A DNA stretch of 64,000 nucleotides from Arthrobacter sp. SLBN-100 (GCF_006715305.1 NZ_VFMY01000001.1:3596001-3660000), one strand, 5' to 3'. Positions 8,247 through 16,959 are shown, counted from the first letter of the stretch. Program-made: numbers and translations. The notes: a model not told the origin generated them from the sequence alone.

Positions 8247-9062
8247 CTAGTGCCCGTCAACGCCCAGAGTCTCCAGGAGCGAGCTGCGCATGAGGGCGAG
8301 TTCGGCGGAGGCGCGCTTGCGCGGGCGGTTGCCGGGTACCTCAACGGTCCTGACGATGGATGCGCCCTGTCCGGAGGCATGAGGGCCAAGCACGATGATG
8401 CGGTCCGCGAGCTGAAGGGCTTCGTCCACGTCGTGGGTGACCAGCAGGACGGTGGTGGGCTCTGCCTGGTGGATGTCCAGGAGCAGGTCCTGCATCTTGA
8501 TCCGGGTGAGGGCATCCAGGGCGCCGAAGGGCTCATCGAGCAGCAGGACGCCGGGGTTCCGGGCCAGTGCCCTTGCCAGTGACGTGCGCTGCGCCATGCC
8601 GCCCGAGACCTCGCGGGGCCGGTGCTTGGCAAAATTTTCCAGCCCCACGAGTTCCAGCAACCGGGCGACCTTGGCTTTGCCCTCTTTCGCGCTGCATCCG
8701 GCAGGCAGGCCGATGGCCACATTGGCCTGCAGGGTGTGCCAGGGCAGCAGCCGGGGTTCCTGGAAGGCGAAGGCGCACCGCGGATCAATGCCGTGCACGG
8801 TGGTGTCCTCGATGACTACGGAGCCGGAACTTGGGTAATCCAGGCCCGCTGCGGCGCGCAGGAGGGTGGACTTTCCGCAGCCGGACGGGCCCAGGATGGC
8901 GAGGACTTCGCCGGCTGCCACGTCAAAGGTCACGTCCCGCAGCACGGTGTGGGCGGCCGGACCGGTGCCGAACGTGCGGCGCAGGTTCCGGAAGGACACC
9001 GGGAGGGCGGGGGCGTGGGCGGGGCCTGCCTCGGCAGGAAGGGGCGACAAAACTGCGGTCAT
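8247..9062 (-). CDS. ssuB: Sulfonate ABC transporter ATP-binding protein
   Basis: This 271-residue ATPase energises the importer. Walker A (GPSGCGKST) is near residue 59, the signature REVSGGMAQRTSLARAL is near 150, Walker B GVLLLDEPFGALD near 170 and the switch histidine in THDVDEAL. It is the first gene of the operon and lies 141 bp before ssuA. Its GGAG ribosome binding site (9070-9073) overlaps the 3' strand of riboswitch helix P1, so it is probably controlled directly by S-adenosylmethionine. Confidence 0.9.
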   Translation of the reverse strand: MTAVLSPLPAEAGPAHAPALPVSFRNLRRTFGTGPAAHTVLRDVTFDVAAGEVLAILGPSGCGKSTLLRAAAGLDYPSSGSVVIEDTTVHGIDPRCAFAFQEPRLLPWHTLQANVAIGLPAGCSAKEGKAKVARLLELVGLENFAKHRPREVSGGMAQRTSLARALARNPGVLLLDEPFGALDALTRIKMQDLLLDIHQAEPTTVLLVTHDVDEALQLADRIIVLGPHASGQGASIVRTVEVPGNRPRKRASAELALMRSSLLETLGVDGH

Positions 9063-9065
9063 AGG

Positions 9066-9246
9066 ATCACTCCATCGGTCCTGGCAGTAGCACCCTACGG
9101 AGTCAGCCTCTCGCCGGAGTGGTCAGTTCCGGGTACCCGTGGCTGGAATCCTTGCTATCGCCGGGGCGGTTGGGAAGCGTCCGGCGACCAGGGTTGCTGC
9201 GGCTTCATCGATCCAGGTCTCTCGGCCGCTCGGGATGGTCAACTAC
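9066..9246 (-). ncRNA. SAM-I (S-box) riboswitch upstream of ssuB
   Basis: Read on the minus strand, the leader has the SAM-I core: a helix GCGGC/GCCGC enclosing CGAGAGACCTGGATCGATGA, followed by AGCAACC, and later GGTGCTACTGCCAGGACC. These match the conserved kink-turn/pseudoknot side, the SAM-binding P3 base and J3/4-P4 of the class. P1 is formed by CCATC (9234-9238) and GATGG (9072-9076). P3 is enlarged, with an extra CGCCGG/CCGGCG hairpin. GGAG at 9070-9073 overlaps P1, which suggests translational rather than terminator-based control, and no U-tract is present. The downstream genes are all for sulfur acquisition. Confidence 0.85.
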
Positions 9247-9385
9247 CACTACACCTGAGGCGCATCCTCGGGACCAAATTTGCCTAACTGGGAGCGTAAT
9301 ATTCGTTCACGGGGGCTTCTCCCGGGCCTGAGCAGTCACTTATTCGAGCATTCGCTGTTTGCGGTAGCGGCTGTACGCTTGCTGC

Positions 9386-9811
9386 ATGGTCCACGTCAAC
9401 GATCCGGAAGTCATCGGGCGCCTCATGCGAAACAAAGGGCGGTGGGCCATAGTGGGCCTCACCACGAATGAGTGGCGCGCAGCGTACGACACCTCGCTGT
9501 TTATCAGGGACCGGCTCGGCATGGAGATCATCCCCGTCAACCTGCCCGGTGACCCCGTCCACGGCGAAGCCGGGTACCGCACCCTCGGCGACATTCCCGC
9601 GGAAAAGCGGCCCATCGACGTCGTGGACTGCTTTGTGAACTCGCAGAAGGTGGGGGCTGTGGTGGACCAGGCCATCGCTGTGGGGGCCAAAGCGGTGTGG
9701 CTGCAGTTGGGGGTCATCGACGAGGCAGCGGCGGAACGCGCCAAGGCGGCGGGGATCGACGTGGTGATGAACGCCTGCCCTGCCCAGCTCGCCTGGAAGT
9801 ACAACCTCTGA
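9386..9811 (+). CDS. CoA-binding domain protein, divergent from the sulfur operon
   Basis: This 141-residue Rossmann-fold protein belongs to the CoA_binding_2 family (WAIVGLTTNEWRAAY, EIIPVNLPGDP, PIDVVDCFVNS, VGAKAVWLQLGV). It is a distant paralogue of the protein at 1110-1604 and differs in lacking the GAS triplet of the glycine motif. It is transcribed away from the riboswitch, so it has its own promoter in the 9247-9385 interval. Function unknown. Confidence 0.82.
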   Translation: MVHVNDPEVIGRLMRNKGRWAIVGLTTNEWRAAYDTSLFIRDRLGMEIIPVNLPGDPVHGEAGYRTLGDIPAEKRPIDVVDCFVNSQKVGAVVDQAIAVGAKAVWLQLGVIDEAAAERAKAAGIDVVMNACPAQLAWKYNL

Positions 9812-9824
9812 CGCAGGGGCGCTG

Positions 9825-10853
9825 CTAGCGCGTCATCAACTCCGGGTAGTGCCGTTCGGTGACGTCCGGATGCGCCCGCATCCGGCCCTTGAGCATGTTC
9901 AGGCCGAAGGATGCCAGGAGCGGGTTGGAGGGATCGTCGGTGATGCCCCGGGCAGCTGCCTTCAGTTCAGGTGCCAGCGGGACGGGTTTGATGACAGCAT
10001 CAAGGCGCGGGGACCAGAAGAACGGTACCGAGTAACGGTCGACGCCCGGCGGCGGGGCCTGGACGCGGTGGATGGTGGCCGCAAGGTATCCCTCCGTGGC
10101 CACTTCCAGCATCTCGCCGAGGTTCACAACCAGCGCGCCCGGGAGGGGCTCCACGGGCAGCCACTCGCTGGTGCCGGGCGGCAGCACCTCAAGGCCGCCC
10201 ACGTCGTCCTGCAGCAGGAGGGTGACAAACCCGTAGTCCGCATGCGTGCCCACGCCCTGGTTTCCCGCCGCTTCCACCACACCACCCACGTAGTGCACCA
10301 GCTTGCCCATCCACGCCGGCGTATCCCGGAACGGATCGTCAAAGTACTCCTCCGGCAGCTGCAGGGAAACGGCGATGGCCCGCAGCAGCTCCATGCCTAC
10401 CTCGGACATGAGTTCCGCCCACTCCATGGCTGCCGGCTTCAACTCGGGGAAAGAGTCATCCGGCCAGAGATTGGGGCCCTGCAACAGCCAGTAGGGCTGG
10501 TCTTCCGGATAATCCTTGACCGGTTCGCGCTCCGGTGAATAGTCGATCTGCTCGCGGGCGTCCGCCCGGCCCTGGGTCACCTCGGTGCCCATGCGCGTGT
10601 AGCCGCGGAAGTGGGGAGACAAGCGGTTGTCCAGCTTCATCCGCTCCTCCAGCGGCAGGGCGAAGAAGCGCCGGAGAATGTCCAGGAGCTGTTCTGCCTG
10701 ACCCGGCCGGCCGCCATAACCCGTGATTTGGAAGAACCCGACATCGTGGGTGGCATGCCGCAGCTGCTCGATGAACTCGGGACTGAAAGATCCGTAGGGC
10801 TGCCGTGCGGAACTTAAATCCAGAACAGGAATGGCCCCCTGATCGTGTGACAT
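9825..10853 (-). CDS. Isopenicillin N synthase-like 2-oxoglutarate/Fe(II) oxygenase
   Basis: This 342-residue protein has the N-terminal DIOX_N region (IPVLDLSSAR, VGFFQITGYG) and the C-terminal jelly-roll core. Iron ligands are visible as HADYG (His, Asp) and the His of IHRVQAP; the co-substrate Arg is in RYSVPFF. It should hydroxylate or oxidise a small molecule using O2 and 2-oxoglutarate, but the substrate cannot be read from sequence. The gene stands alone and converges with the CoA-binding gene, 13 nt away. No biosynthetic cluster is near, so an antibiotic role is not supported. Confidence 0.85.
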   Translation of the reverse strand: MSHDQGAIPVLDLSSARQPYGSFSPEFIEQLRHATHDVGFFQITGYGGRPGQAEQLLDILRRFFALPLEERMKLDNRLSPHFRGYTRMGTEVTQGRADAREQIDYSPEREPVKDYPEDQPYWLLQGPNLWPDDSFPELKPAAMEWAELMSEVGMELLRAIAVSLQLPEEYFDDPFRDTPAWMGKLVHYVGGVVEAAGNQGVGTHADYGFVTLLLQDDVGGLEVLPPGTSEWLPVEPLPGALVVNLGEMLEVATEGYLAATIHRVQAPPPGVDRYSVPFFWSPRLDAVIKPVPLAPELKAAARGITDDPSNPLLASFGLNMLKGRMRAHPDVTERHYPELMTR

Positions 10854-10898
10854 CCTCGCAGACTAGCACCGCGGCAGCCGGCTTTATAGGCTTCCTCC

Positions 10899-11315
10899 AT
10901 GGAGCCTGCAGCATTGAGGAAGATCTGCCTCTCGTTTCCCGGCGCGTACGAGGATTATCCGTTCGGGCCGGAGACCGCCGTATTCAAGGTCCGCGCCAAT
11001 GTCGCAGGGGGAGCCCGGCACGAGGCCAAGCTCTTCGCATTGTCCGCCATGGATCCCCGGAACCCGTATGTCAACCTTAAGTGCGAGCCAAACCTTGCCG
11101 TGCAGCTCCGCGCCGTGCACCCTGAAATCACCGGCGCATGGCACATGAACAAGACCCACTGGAACGGCATCCGCCTCGACGGGACCCTTCCGGACGACAT
11201 GATCCGGGACATGGTGGAGGACTCTTACGACCTGGTGGTGGCAGGCCTGAACAGGAAACAGCAGGAGCAGCTTGGATGGGCCCGCCTGGCGGGTTCCCGG
11301 GACGCCATCCAGTGA
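10899..11315 (+). CDS. MmcQ/YjbR family protein
   Basis: This 138-residue protein of the MmcQ/YjbR family has the typical start LRKICLSFPGAYEDYPFGPETAVFKV and the later VNLKCEPNLAVQLRAVHPEITGAWHMNKTHWNGI. The fold resembles a DNA-binding cyto-ribonuclease-like domain, but no function is established. It begins a run of four genes whose stop and start codons all overlap. Confidence 0.85.
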   Translation: MEPAALRKICLSFPGAYEDYPFGPETAVFKVRANVAGGARHEAKLFALSAMDPRNPYVNLKCEPNLAVQLRAVHPEITGAWHMNKTHWNGIRLDGTLPDDMIRDMVEDSYDLVVAGLNRKQQEQLGWARLAGSRDAIQ

Positions 11316-11875
11316 AGGTGAGGCGGCCGTGGCAGGGCAGGCTTGATCACCTCGATTACCCCGGCATCGGGGGCACGGAACACGGGGTTGCTCCGGACGG
11401 ATACGCCGGTGTCCTGGAAGAGGTCCCACTGGGCACCGGCTTTCCGGTGTACCGGCGGGTTGCCGGCGGCATTCTTTCCTGGGAGCTGCAGCGGCGCGCC
11501 GGCCTGCGCGTCCGCACGGATTCACCACGGGTGGTCCCGGGAGTGCGGGTGGTGAGCGGCTTCGGCGTCGGGCCTTTTCGGCTGGGTGCACCCTGCGAGG
11601 TGGTTTGGGTCCGTGAACCACTGCCGGCGGATGTGCCGCAATCGGCTGGATTTGGCTACGGTGCCCTGCGTGGGCACCCGGCGCGCGGCGAGGAATCCTT
11701 TGAAGTGGAGATCAACGGGGACGGCGACGTGCATTTGAGGATCCGCGCGTTCAGCAAACCCGGCAACTGGTTCTACGCGGCCGGCGGACTGGTGACCCGG
11801 GCGGCACAGCGCCACGTAACTTCCCGATACATTGAAGGGGCACGCCAACTCGCCGCGGAAGGACTACGCCCGTGA
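11312..11875 (+). CDS. DUF1990 family protein
   Basis: The likely start is GTG at 11312, which overlaps the upstream stop by 4 nt (GTGA), giving 187 residues; the open frame upstream is a shadow of the MmcQ gene. The LDYPGIGGT start, FPVYRRVAGGILSWELQRRAGL and the C-terminal FSKPGNWFYAAGGLVTRAAQRHVTSRYI motif fit the DUF1990 family common in actinobacteria. Function unknown. Confidence 0.8.
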   Translation: MKVRRPWQGRLDHLDYPGIGGTEHGVAPDGYAGVLEEVPLGTGFPVYRRVAGGILSWELQRRAGLRVRTDSPRVVPGVRVVSGFGVGPFRLGAPCEVVWVREPLPADVPQSAGFGYGALRGHPARGEESFEVEINGDGDVHLRIRAFSKPGNWFYAAGGLVTRAAQRHVTSRYIEGARQLAAEGLRP

Positions 11876-12189
11876 TTTTTATCGTCGTCAAGTTCAAGGT
11901 CAAGCCGGAATGGTCGGAGCGCTGGCCCGGCCTGGTGGCCGATTTCACCCAGGCCACACGGCAGGAACCGGGAAACCTCTGGTTCGACTGGTCCCGCAGC
12001 CTGGAGGACCCGAACGAGTACGTCCTGGTGGAAGCCTTCGAGGACGATGCCGCGGGCGAGCACGTCAACAGCGCGCACTTCAAGCAGGCCATGGCGGACA
12101 TGCCCCAGGCCCTGGCAGAAACGCCCCGGATCGTCAGCCGCCAACTCGAGGGCGACGCCTGGGACCGTATGGGGGAGCTGACCATCTGA
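11872..12189 (+). CDS. Antibiotic biosynthesis monooxygenase (ABM) domain protein
   Basis: This 105-residue dimeric ferredoxin-like protein (IFIVVKFKVKPEWSERW, EPGNLWFDWSRSLEDPNEYVLVEAF, HVNSAHFKQAM) belongs to the ABM family, which includes YgiN-type quinol monooxygenases and heme-degrading relatives. It starts with GTG in a 4-nt overlap. The Trp-rich NLWFDWSRS strand and the central His of NSAHF are typical; the substrate is unknown. Confidence 0.85.
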   Translation: MIFIVVKFKVKPEWSERWPGLVADFTQATRQEPGNLWFDWSRSLEDPNEYVLVEAFEDDAAGEHVNSAHFKQAMADMPQALAETPRIVSRQLEGDAWDRMGELTI

Positions 12190-12482
12190 TGTGGGTCGGC
12201 TGGATCGAATTCGACATCCTCCTGGGCGACGTTCAGAGCCTGAAGGAGAAACGGTCCGTCGTCAGGCCGCTGATAGCGGAAGTCAAGCGCCGTTTCGACG
12301 TCTCCGTCGCCGAGGTGGGGGATCACGACCAGTACCGGCGCACCCGGCTGGGTGTTGGCCTGGTGGCAGCAGACCGCCCGCACCTCGTGGAGGTGCTGGC
12401 CGCCGTCGAACGCCTTGTGGCCGGCCGGCCCGAAATCGAACTGCTCAGCGCACGGCAGCGGGAGCTGCACAGCGAGGACTGA
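12189..12482 (+). CDS. DUF503 (YlxP-like) protein
   Basis: This 97-residue protein (MWVGWIEFDILLGDVQSLKEKRSVVRPLIAEVKRRF, truncated here to its key motif SLKEKRSVVRPL) belongs to the DUF503/YlxP family, often found near translation or ribosome-maturation genes. Its ATG shares one base with the preceding stop (TGATG). It closes the four-gene overlapping run and is followed at once by a palindromic element. Confidence 0.85.
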   Translation: MWVGWIEFDILLGDVQSLKEKRSVVRPLIAEVKRRFDVSVAEVGDHDQYRRTRLGVGLVAADRPHLVEVLAAVERLVAGRPEIELLSARQRELHSED

Positions 12483-12486
12483 GGCT

Positions 12487-12546
12487 ATCGATTGCTCCGT
12501 ACGTGCCGTTATGAGAGCCCATAAGGGCGCCCACGGAGCAATCGAT
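12487..12546. repeat. Palindromic element, left copy
   Basis: Perfect inverted arms of 14 bp (ATCGATTGCTCCGT at 12487-12500 and its complement at 12533-12546) flank a 32-bp centre. It shares its arms and part of its centre (TGCCGTT) with 13546-13601. It follows the DUF503 stop by 4 bp and could also fold as a transcript-end hairpin, though no T-tract follows. Confidence 0.85.
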
Positions 12547-12599
12547 TGGTGTTGTGGATAACTTCTGCGGCCCTCGCATAATTTTGGTCTGATGAACCA

Positions 12600-13541
12600 A
12601 TGAAAACCGCACGCAGACTGCCCGTTGAGCTCCGGGGCCGGCCCTTCACTATTGCTGAGGCCCGGGATGCCGGAGTGCCCGCCAAGAGGCTGCGGCATGG
12701 ATCGCTGACGTCCCTCGGCAGGGGCATCCGTACGGAACGAGCGACGGCGCAACTTCCCTTGAGCGCCCGGGTGCGGCCTTTCATTGAGGTCAATGAGCGG
12801 TGCGCCGCATCGCACTTCACTGCGGCGGAGCTGCTCGCTCTGCCGGGCAGGCTACGGAAGGAACGTACAGACATGCACCACATCATCCGCCCGGAAGGTG
12901 CAGCGCACCTGGACCGGCCACATGTGATCGTCCACCGCATGAAGCTGTACGAAGACGAGGTCACAACGGTCGACGGGATTCCCGTGACCACGCCTGAGCG
13001 CACGTGGCTGGACATGGCGGAATTGCTGTCAGTGGACGAGCTCGTGGCCATGGGCGACAGCTGCGTTCGCGTGCCGCGTCCGGACTTGGAGAGTAGGGAC
13101 ATGCCGCTATGCGGCCTGGCCGACCTCCAACGGATGATAGACCGGCATAAGGGAAAAAGAGGACTGCGGAAGGCCAAAGAAGCGATCCAGCTGATCCGGG
13201 TAGGCTCCGATTCTCCGCAGGAGACGCTCCTTAGATTGGCTATCGTGCGGGCAGGCCTGCCCGAACCGGAGCTGAACGTACCCATTATCGATGACGACGG
13301 CCTGCGCCATCATGAGCCGGATCTCAGCTTCCGCAAGTACCGGATCGGGGTCGAGTACGAAGGGGAACACCACGGCGAAGAGGGGCAGATCGTCCGGGAT
13401 ATTGCGCGCTCCGAGAAATACGATGCCTTGGGCTGGACTGAGGTCCGGGTGTCCAAACGGCACATGCTGAACGATGCCCAGTCGGCAGTCGCCAAGATCC
13501 GCAGGGCTTTGGTCCAGGCGGGGTGGCGCAAAGGCCATTAA
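12600..13541 (+). CDS. AbiEi-like wHTH and PD-(D/E)xK/DUF559-like nuclease domain protein
   Basis: The protein has 313 residues. The N-terminal ~130 residues (FTIAEARDAGVPAKRLRHGSL, then VIVHRMKL and GIPVTTPERTWLDMAELL) resemble the winged-helix antitoxin domain of AbiEi-type systems. The C-terminal part (EPDLSFRKYRIGVEYEGEHH, then TEVRVSKRHM) has the spacing of a Vsr/DUF559-like PD-(D/E)xK nuclease: an Asp, then E-x-E on the next strand. No toxin gene is adjacent. A palindrome lies on each side. TTGTGG (12552) and CATAAT (12576) could be its promoter. The function is unknown; DNA repair, defence or repeat mobility are possible. Confidence 0.75.
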   Translation: MKTARRLPVELRGRPFTIAEARDAGVPAKRLRHGSLTSLGRGIRTERATAQLPLSARVRPFIEVNERCAASHFTAAELLALPGRLRKERTDMHHIIRPEGAAHLDRPHVIVHRMKLYEDEVTTVDGIPVTTPERTWLDMAELLSVDELVAMGDSCVRVPRPDLESRDMPLCGLADLQRMIDRHKGKRGLRKAKEAIQLIRVGSDSPQETLLRLAIVRAGLPEPELNVPIIDDDGLRHHEPDLSFRKYRIGVEYEGEHHGEEGQIVRDIARSEKYDALGWTEVRVSKRHMLNDAQSAVAKIRRALVQAGWRKGH

Positions 13542-13545
13542 GCAA

Positions 13546-13601
13546 CGATTGCTCCGTAACTGCCGTTCTGAAGGCTCAAAAGGGCAGTTACGGAGCAACC
13601 G
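13546..13601. repeat. Palindromic element, right copy
   Basis: Arms CGATTGCTCCGTAACTGCC (13546-13564) and the near-complement at 13583-13601 differ at one position. The core matches 12487-12546. It lies between the convergent stops of the nuclease-like gene and purL, where it may also end both transcripts. Confidence 0.85.
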
Positions 13602-13614
13602 ATGGGGGAAAGGA

Positions 13615-15924
13615 TCAGTCGAAGTACTTCGGCAGGGTCCCCTCGTGGGCTTCGCGGAGGGCATCGAGGGACAGGCTCGCCACCCCGTTGATGTCCAGGG
13701 TTCCGCTCGCTGCGTCTACCACACCGATGCGGGTGTGGGCGAAGCCGCGGGCGGTGCACATGTCCGTGAAGCGGACTTCCTCGGAACGCGGAACACCTAC
13801 AACGGCACGGCCTTGGGACTCGGAGAAGAGCGCGGTGAACAGATCCACGCCGTCCCGATCCAGGACATCCTGCAGGGCAATCCTGGCGCCCACGCCGTAG
13901 CGCAGCGAGGACTCCACCAGGGCAGCGGCGAGGCCACCTTCGGAGAGGTCGTGGGCAGAGTCGATCATGCCGTCGCGTGATGCGTTGATCAGGATCTCAC
14001 CCAGTGCGCGTTCGGCGTCGAGGTCAACCTTGGGAGGCTGGCCGCCCAGGTGGCCACGCATGTTGGCCCACTCGGAACCGTCCAGCTCCGCACCTGTGGT
14101 GCCGAGCAGGTAGATGGCCTGGCCGTCCTCACGCCAGCCCGACGGCGTCCGGCGGGCAACGTCGTCGAGCTTGCCCAGCACTGCCACCACGGGGGAGGGG
14201 TGGATGGGCGTGGTGCCGGTCTGGTTGTACAGCGAGACGTTGCCGCCGGTGACCGGGATGCCCAGCACCATGCAGGCGTCGGACAGGCCGCGGATGGCCT
14301 CCGCGAGCTGCCACATCACATCCGGGTCCTCGGGGGAGCCGAAGTTCAGGCAGTCGCTGACGGCCATGGGGACGGCGCCGGAGGTGGCGACGTTGCGGTA
14401 GGCCTCGGCCAGGGCCAGCTGCGCACCGTGGTACGGGTCGAGGTAGGTGTAGCGGCCGTTGGCATCGGTGGCCAGGGCAACGCCCAAGCCCGTTTCCTCG
14501 TCCACGCGGACCACGCCGGCGTCATCCGGGAACGCCATAGAGGTGTTGCCGCCGACGTAGCGGTCGTACTGGTTGGTGATCCAGGATTTGGAGCACATGT
14601 TCGGCGATGCCACCAGCTCGGTGACGGCCTTGGCGAGCTCAGCCGGAGCGGAGGGCCGGCCGGCATCCTGCACGGAGCCGGTGAAGGTATCTGCCTGCAC
14701 GGCGTCCTGCCACTCGGGACGGGCGAAGGGGCGGTCGTAGACCGGCCCGTCGTGTGCCACGGTGCGGGGATCGACGTCGACGATCACCTCGCCTTCCCAA
14801 GTGATGATGAGGCGGCCGGTGTCGGTCACCGCGCCCAGCCAGGCGTACTCAACAGCCCACTTGTCCATCACGGCTTCGAACGCTTCGACGTTCTCCGGGG
14901 TGACCACGGCCATCATGCGTTCCTGCGACTCGGACATCAGGATTTCGCCCGGGGTCAGCGTGGGGTCGCGCAGCAGCACGGAGGTCAGCTCAACCTGCAT
15001 GCCGCCGTCGCCGTTGGAAGCCAGTTCCGAGGTGGCGCAGGAGATGCCGGCGGCACCGAGGTCCTGGATGCCTTCAACCAGGGAGCCCTTGAACAGCTCC
15101 AGGCAGCACTCGATGAGGACCTTCTCGGCGAACGGGTCGCCCACCTGCACCGCGGGGCGCTTGGATGGCTTGGTGTCGTCGAAGGACTCGGAGGCCAGCA
15201 CGGACGCGCCGCCGATGCCGTCACCGCCGGTGCGGGCACCGAACAGGACCACCTTGTTGCCCTTGCCGGAGGCGTTGGCGAGGCGGATGTCCTCGTGGCG
15301 CATAACGCCCACGGCGAGAGCGTTGACAAGCGGGTTGCCCTGGTACACCGAGTCGAAGACCATCTCGCCGCCGATGTTGGGCAGGCCCAGGGAGTTGCCG
15401 TAGCCGCCGATGCCGGCCACGGCACCGTGCATGACGCGCGCGGTGTCCGGGTGGTCGATGGCGCCGAAGCGCAGCGGGTCCATGACGGCCACCGGGCGGG
15501 CGCCCATGGAGATGATGTCGCGGACAATGCCGCCGATGCCGGTCGCGGCGCCCTGGTAGGGCTCAACGAACGACGGCGAGTTGTGCGATTCGATCTTGAA
15601 GGTCACGGCCCAGCCGTCCCCCAGGTTGGTCACACCGGCATTTTCGCCGATGCCCACCAGCATGTCCTTCTTCATCTCCGGGGTCACCTTTTCGCCGAAC
15701 TGGCGCAGGTGGTTCTTGGAGGACTTGTAGGAGCAGTGCTCGCTCCACATGACGGAGTACATGGCCAGCTCCGCGCCGGTGGGGCGGCGGCCCAAGACCT
15801 TGACGATCTCGTCGAACTCGTTCTGCTTGAGGCCAAGTTCAGCCCAGGGCAGCTCGGTGTCCGGGGTCTTCGCGGCGTTCTCGACAGTGTCGATATTGAA
15901 CTTCTTGGTGGTTTCGATGCTCAC
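13615..15924 (-). CDS. purL: Phosphoribosylformylglycinamidine synthase subunit PurL
   Basis: This 769-residue ATP-dependent synthetase subunit converts FGAR and ammonia (from PurQ) to FGAM in purine synthesis. It is the small form that works with separate PurQ and PurS. Typical motifs: [58 protein letters not shown] and [11 protein letters not shown]. The start overlaps the purQ stop by 4 nt. Confidence 0.97.
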   Translation of the reverse strand: MSIETTKKFNIDTVENAAKTPDTELPWAELGLKQNEFDEIVKVLGRRPTGAELAMYSVMWSEHCSYKSSKNHLRQFGEKVTPEMKKDMLVGIGENAGVTNLGDGWAVTFKIESHNSPSFVEPYQGAATGIGGIVRDIISMGARPVAVMDPLRFGAIDHPDTARVMHGAVAGIGGYGNSLGLPNIGGEMVFDSVYQGNPLVNALAVGVMRHEDIRLANASGKGNKVVLFGARTGGDGIGGASVLASESFDDTKPSKRPAVQVGDPFAEKVLIECCLELFKGSLVEGIQDLGAAGISCATSELASNGDGGMQVELTSVLLRDPTLTPGEILMSESQERMMAVVTPENVEAFEAVMDKWAVEYAWLGAVTDTGRLIITWEGEVIVDVDPRTVAHDGPVYDRPFARPEWQDAVQADTFTGSVQDAGRPSAPAELAKAVTELVASPNMCSKSWITNQYDRYVGGNTSMAFPDDAGVVRVDEETGLGVALATDANGRYTYLDPYHGAQLALAEAYRNVATSGAVPMAVSDCLNFGSPEDPDVMWQLAEAIRGLSDACMVLGIPVTGGNVSLYNQTGTTPIHPSPVVAVLGKLDDVARRTPSGWREDGQAIYLLGTTGAELDGSEWANMRGHLGGQPPKVDLDAERALGEILINASRDGMIDSAHDLSEGGLAAALVESSLRYGVGARIALQDVLDRDGVDLFTALFSESQGRAVVGVPRSEEVRFTDMCTARGFAHTRIGVVDAASGTLDINGVASLSLDALREAHEGTLPKYFD

Positions 15925-16706
15925 TTGTCGCCTCCCACAATCTTGGTCAAAACGGAGGTGAAGAAGCCCAGTCCGTCGGTGTCGGACCCGCCGACTCCGT
16001 CCAGCGACGCGGGGCCGAAGCCGGGTTCAGTGGCGTGCTCGGGGTGCGGCATGAGGCCCACCACGTTGCCGGCCGCGTTGGAGATGCCGGCAATGTCGCG
16101 GCGGGAACCGTTCGGGTTGAAGCCCACGTAGCGGAATACCACGCGGCCCTCAGCCTCCAGGGCGTCCAGGGTCTTCTCGTCCGCGATGTACTGGCCGTCC
16201 TGGTTCTTAAGCGGGATAGTGATTTCCTGGCCCGCCTGGTAGTCCAGGGTCCATGCGGTGTTGCTGTTTTCGACGCGCAGCACCTGGTCGCGGCACAGGA
16301 ATTTCAGGTGGTCATTCTTGATCATCGAACCCGGCAGCAGGTGTGATTCGGTGAGGATCTGGAAGCCGTTGCAGATGCCCAGCACGGGAAGCCTGGCGTC
16401 GCTGTTGGCGGCGTCGATGATCCTGGCCATCAGCGGTGCGAAGCGCGCAATGGCGCCGGCGCGGAGGTAGTCACCGTAGGAGAAGCCGCCGGGAATCACG
16501 ACGGCGTCGACGTCACCCAGCTCGGTGTCGGCATGCCAAAGCTCGACGGCGGTGCCGCCGGCGAGGCGGACGGCGCGGGCTGCGTCACGGTCGTCGAGGG
16601 TGCCCGGGAAGGTGACGACGCCGATCTTCGCACCAGTGAGCCCGCGAACACCAGAAGCGTCAGCGGCGACGGCGGTTGCCTCGCCGATCAGGGGAAGTTC
16701 AGTCAT
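15921..16706 (-). CDS. purQ: Phosphoribosylformylglycinamidine synthase, glutaminase subunit PurQ
   Basis: This 261-residue class I glutamine amidotransferase releases ammonia for PurL. The nucleophile cysteine is in [10 protein letters not shown] and the His-Glu pair in [10 protein letters not shown]. About 25 N-terminal residues precede the conserved [13 protein letters not shown] strand; a GTG further in is possible, but the ATG at 16706 lies only 1 nt after purS and is kept. Confidence 0.96.
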   Translation of the reverse strand: MTELPLIGEATAVAADASGVRGLTGAKIGVVTFPGTLDDRDAARAVRLAGGTAVELWHADTELGDVDAVVIPGGFSYGDYLRAGAIARFAPLMARIIDAANSDARLPVLGICNGFQILTESHLLPGSMIKNDHLKFLCRDQVLRVENSNTAWTLDYQAGQEITIPLKNQDGQYIADEKTLDALEAEGRVVFRYVGFNPNGSRRDIAGISNAAGNVVGLMPHPEHATEPGFGPASLDGVGGSDTDGLGFFTSVLTKIVGGDK

Positions 16707-16707
16707 G

Positions 16708-16959
16708 TCAGGCCTCGACGACCTCGACGTTGACGACGTCCTCGATCACGGGGTTGGACAGGAGGGTCTCTGCGGCATCGCGTGCCTGGGCCAGGATGTC
16801 CTCCGTCACCTCGCCGTCGACTGTCAGTTCGAAACGCTTGCCCTGGCGGACAGAGCTGAAGCTGGTGAAGCCCAGCCGGGGGAGAGCGCCAACGATAGCC
16901 TTCCCCTGCGGGTCCAGAATCTCGGGCTTGGGCATGACGTCAACAACGATCCGGGGCAT
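16708..16959 (-). CDS. purS: Phosphoribosylformylglycinamidine synthase subunit PurS
   Basis: This 83-residue subunit bridges PurL and PurQ in the FGAM synthase complex. [21 protein letters not shown] and the VRQGKRFEL segment are typical. A strong GGAGTTACCGG ribosome binding site precedes the ATG. It is the first gene of the purSQL operon. Confidence 0.96.
   Translation of the reverse strand: MPRIVVDVMPKPEILDPQGKAIVGALPRLGFTSFSSVRQGKRFELTVDGEVTEDILAQARDAAETLLSNPVIEDVVNVEVVEA

Noticed and set aside
12600..13541. Complete AbiE-type toxin-antitoxin pair
   Set aside because: Only the AbiEi-like N-terminal region is seen, fused to a nuclease-like domain; no AbiEii nucleotidyltransferase gene is adjacent.
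14050..16131. Plus-strand open frame of 693 codons opposite purL and purQ
   Set aside because: The purL and purQ proteins are unmistakable; the opposite frame is rich in His, Val and Gly in the way typical of antisense shadows.
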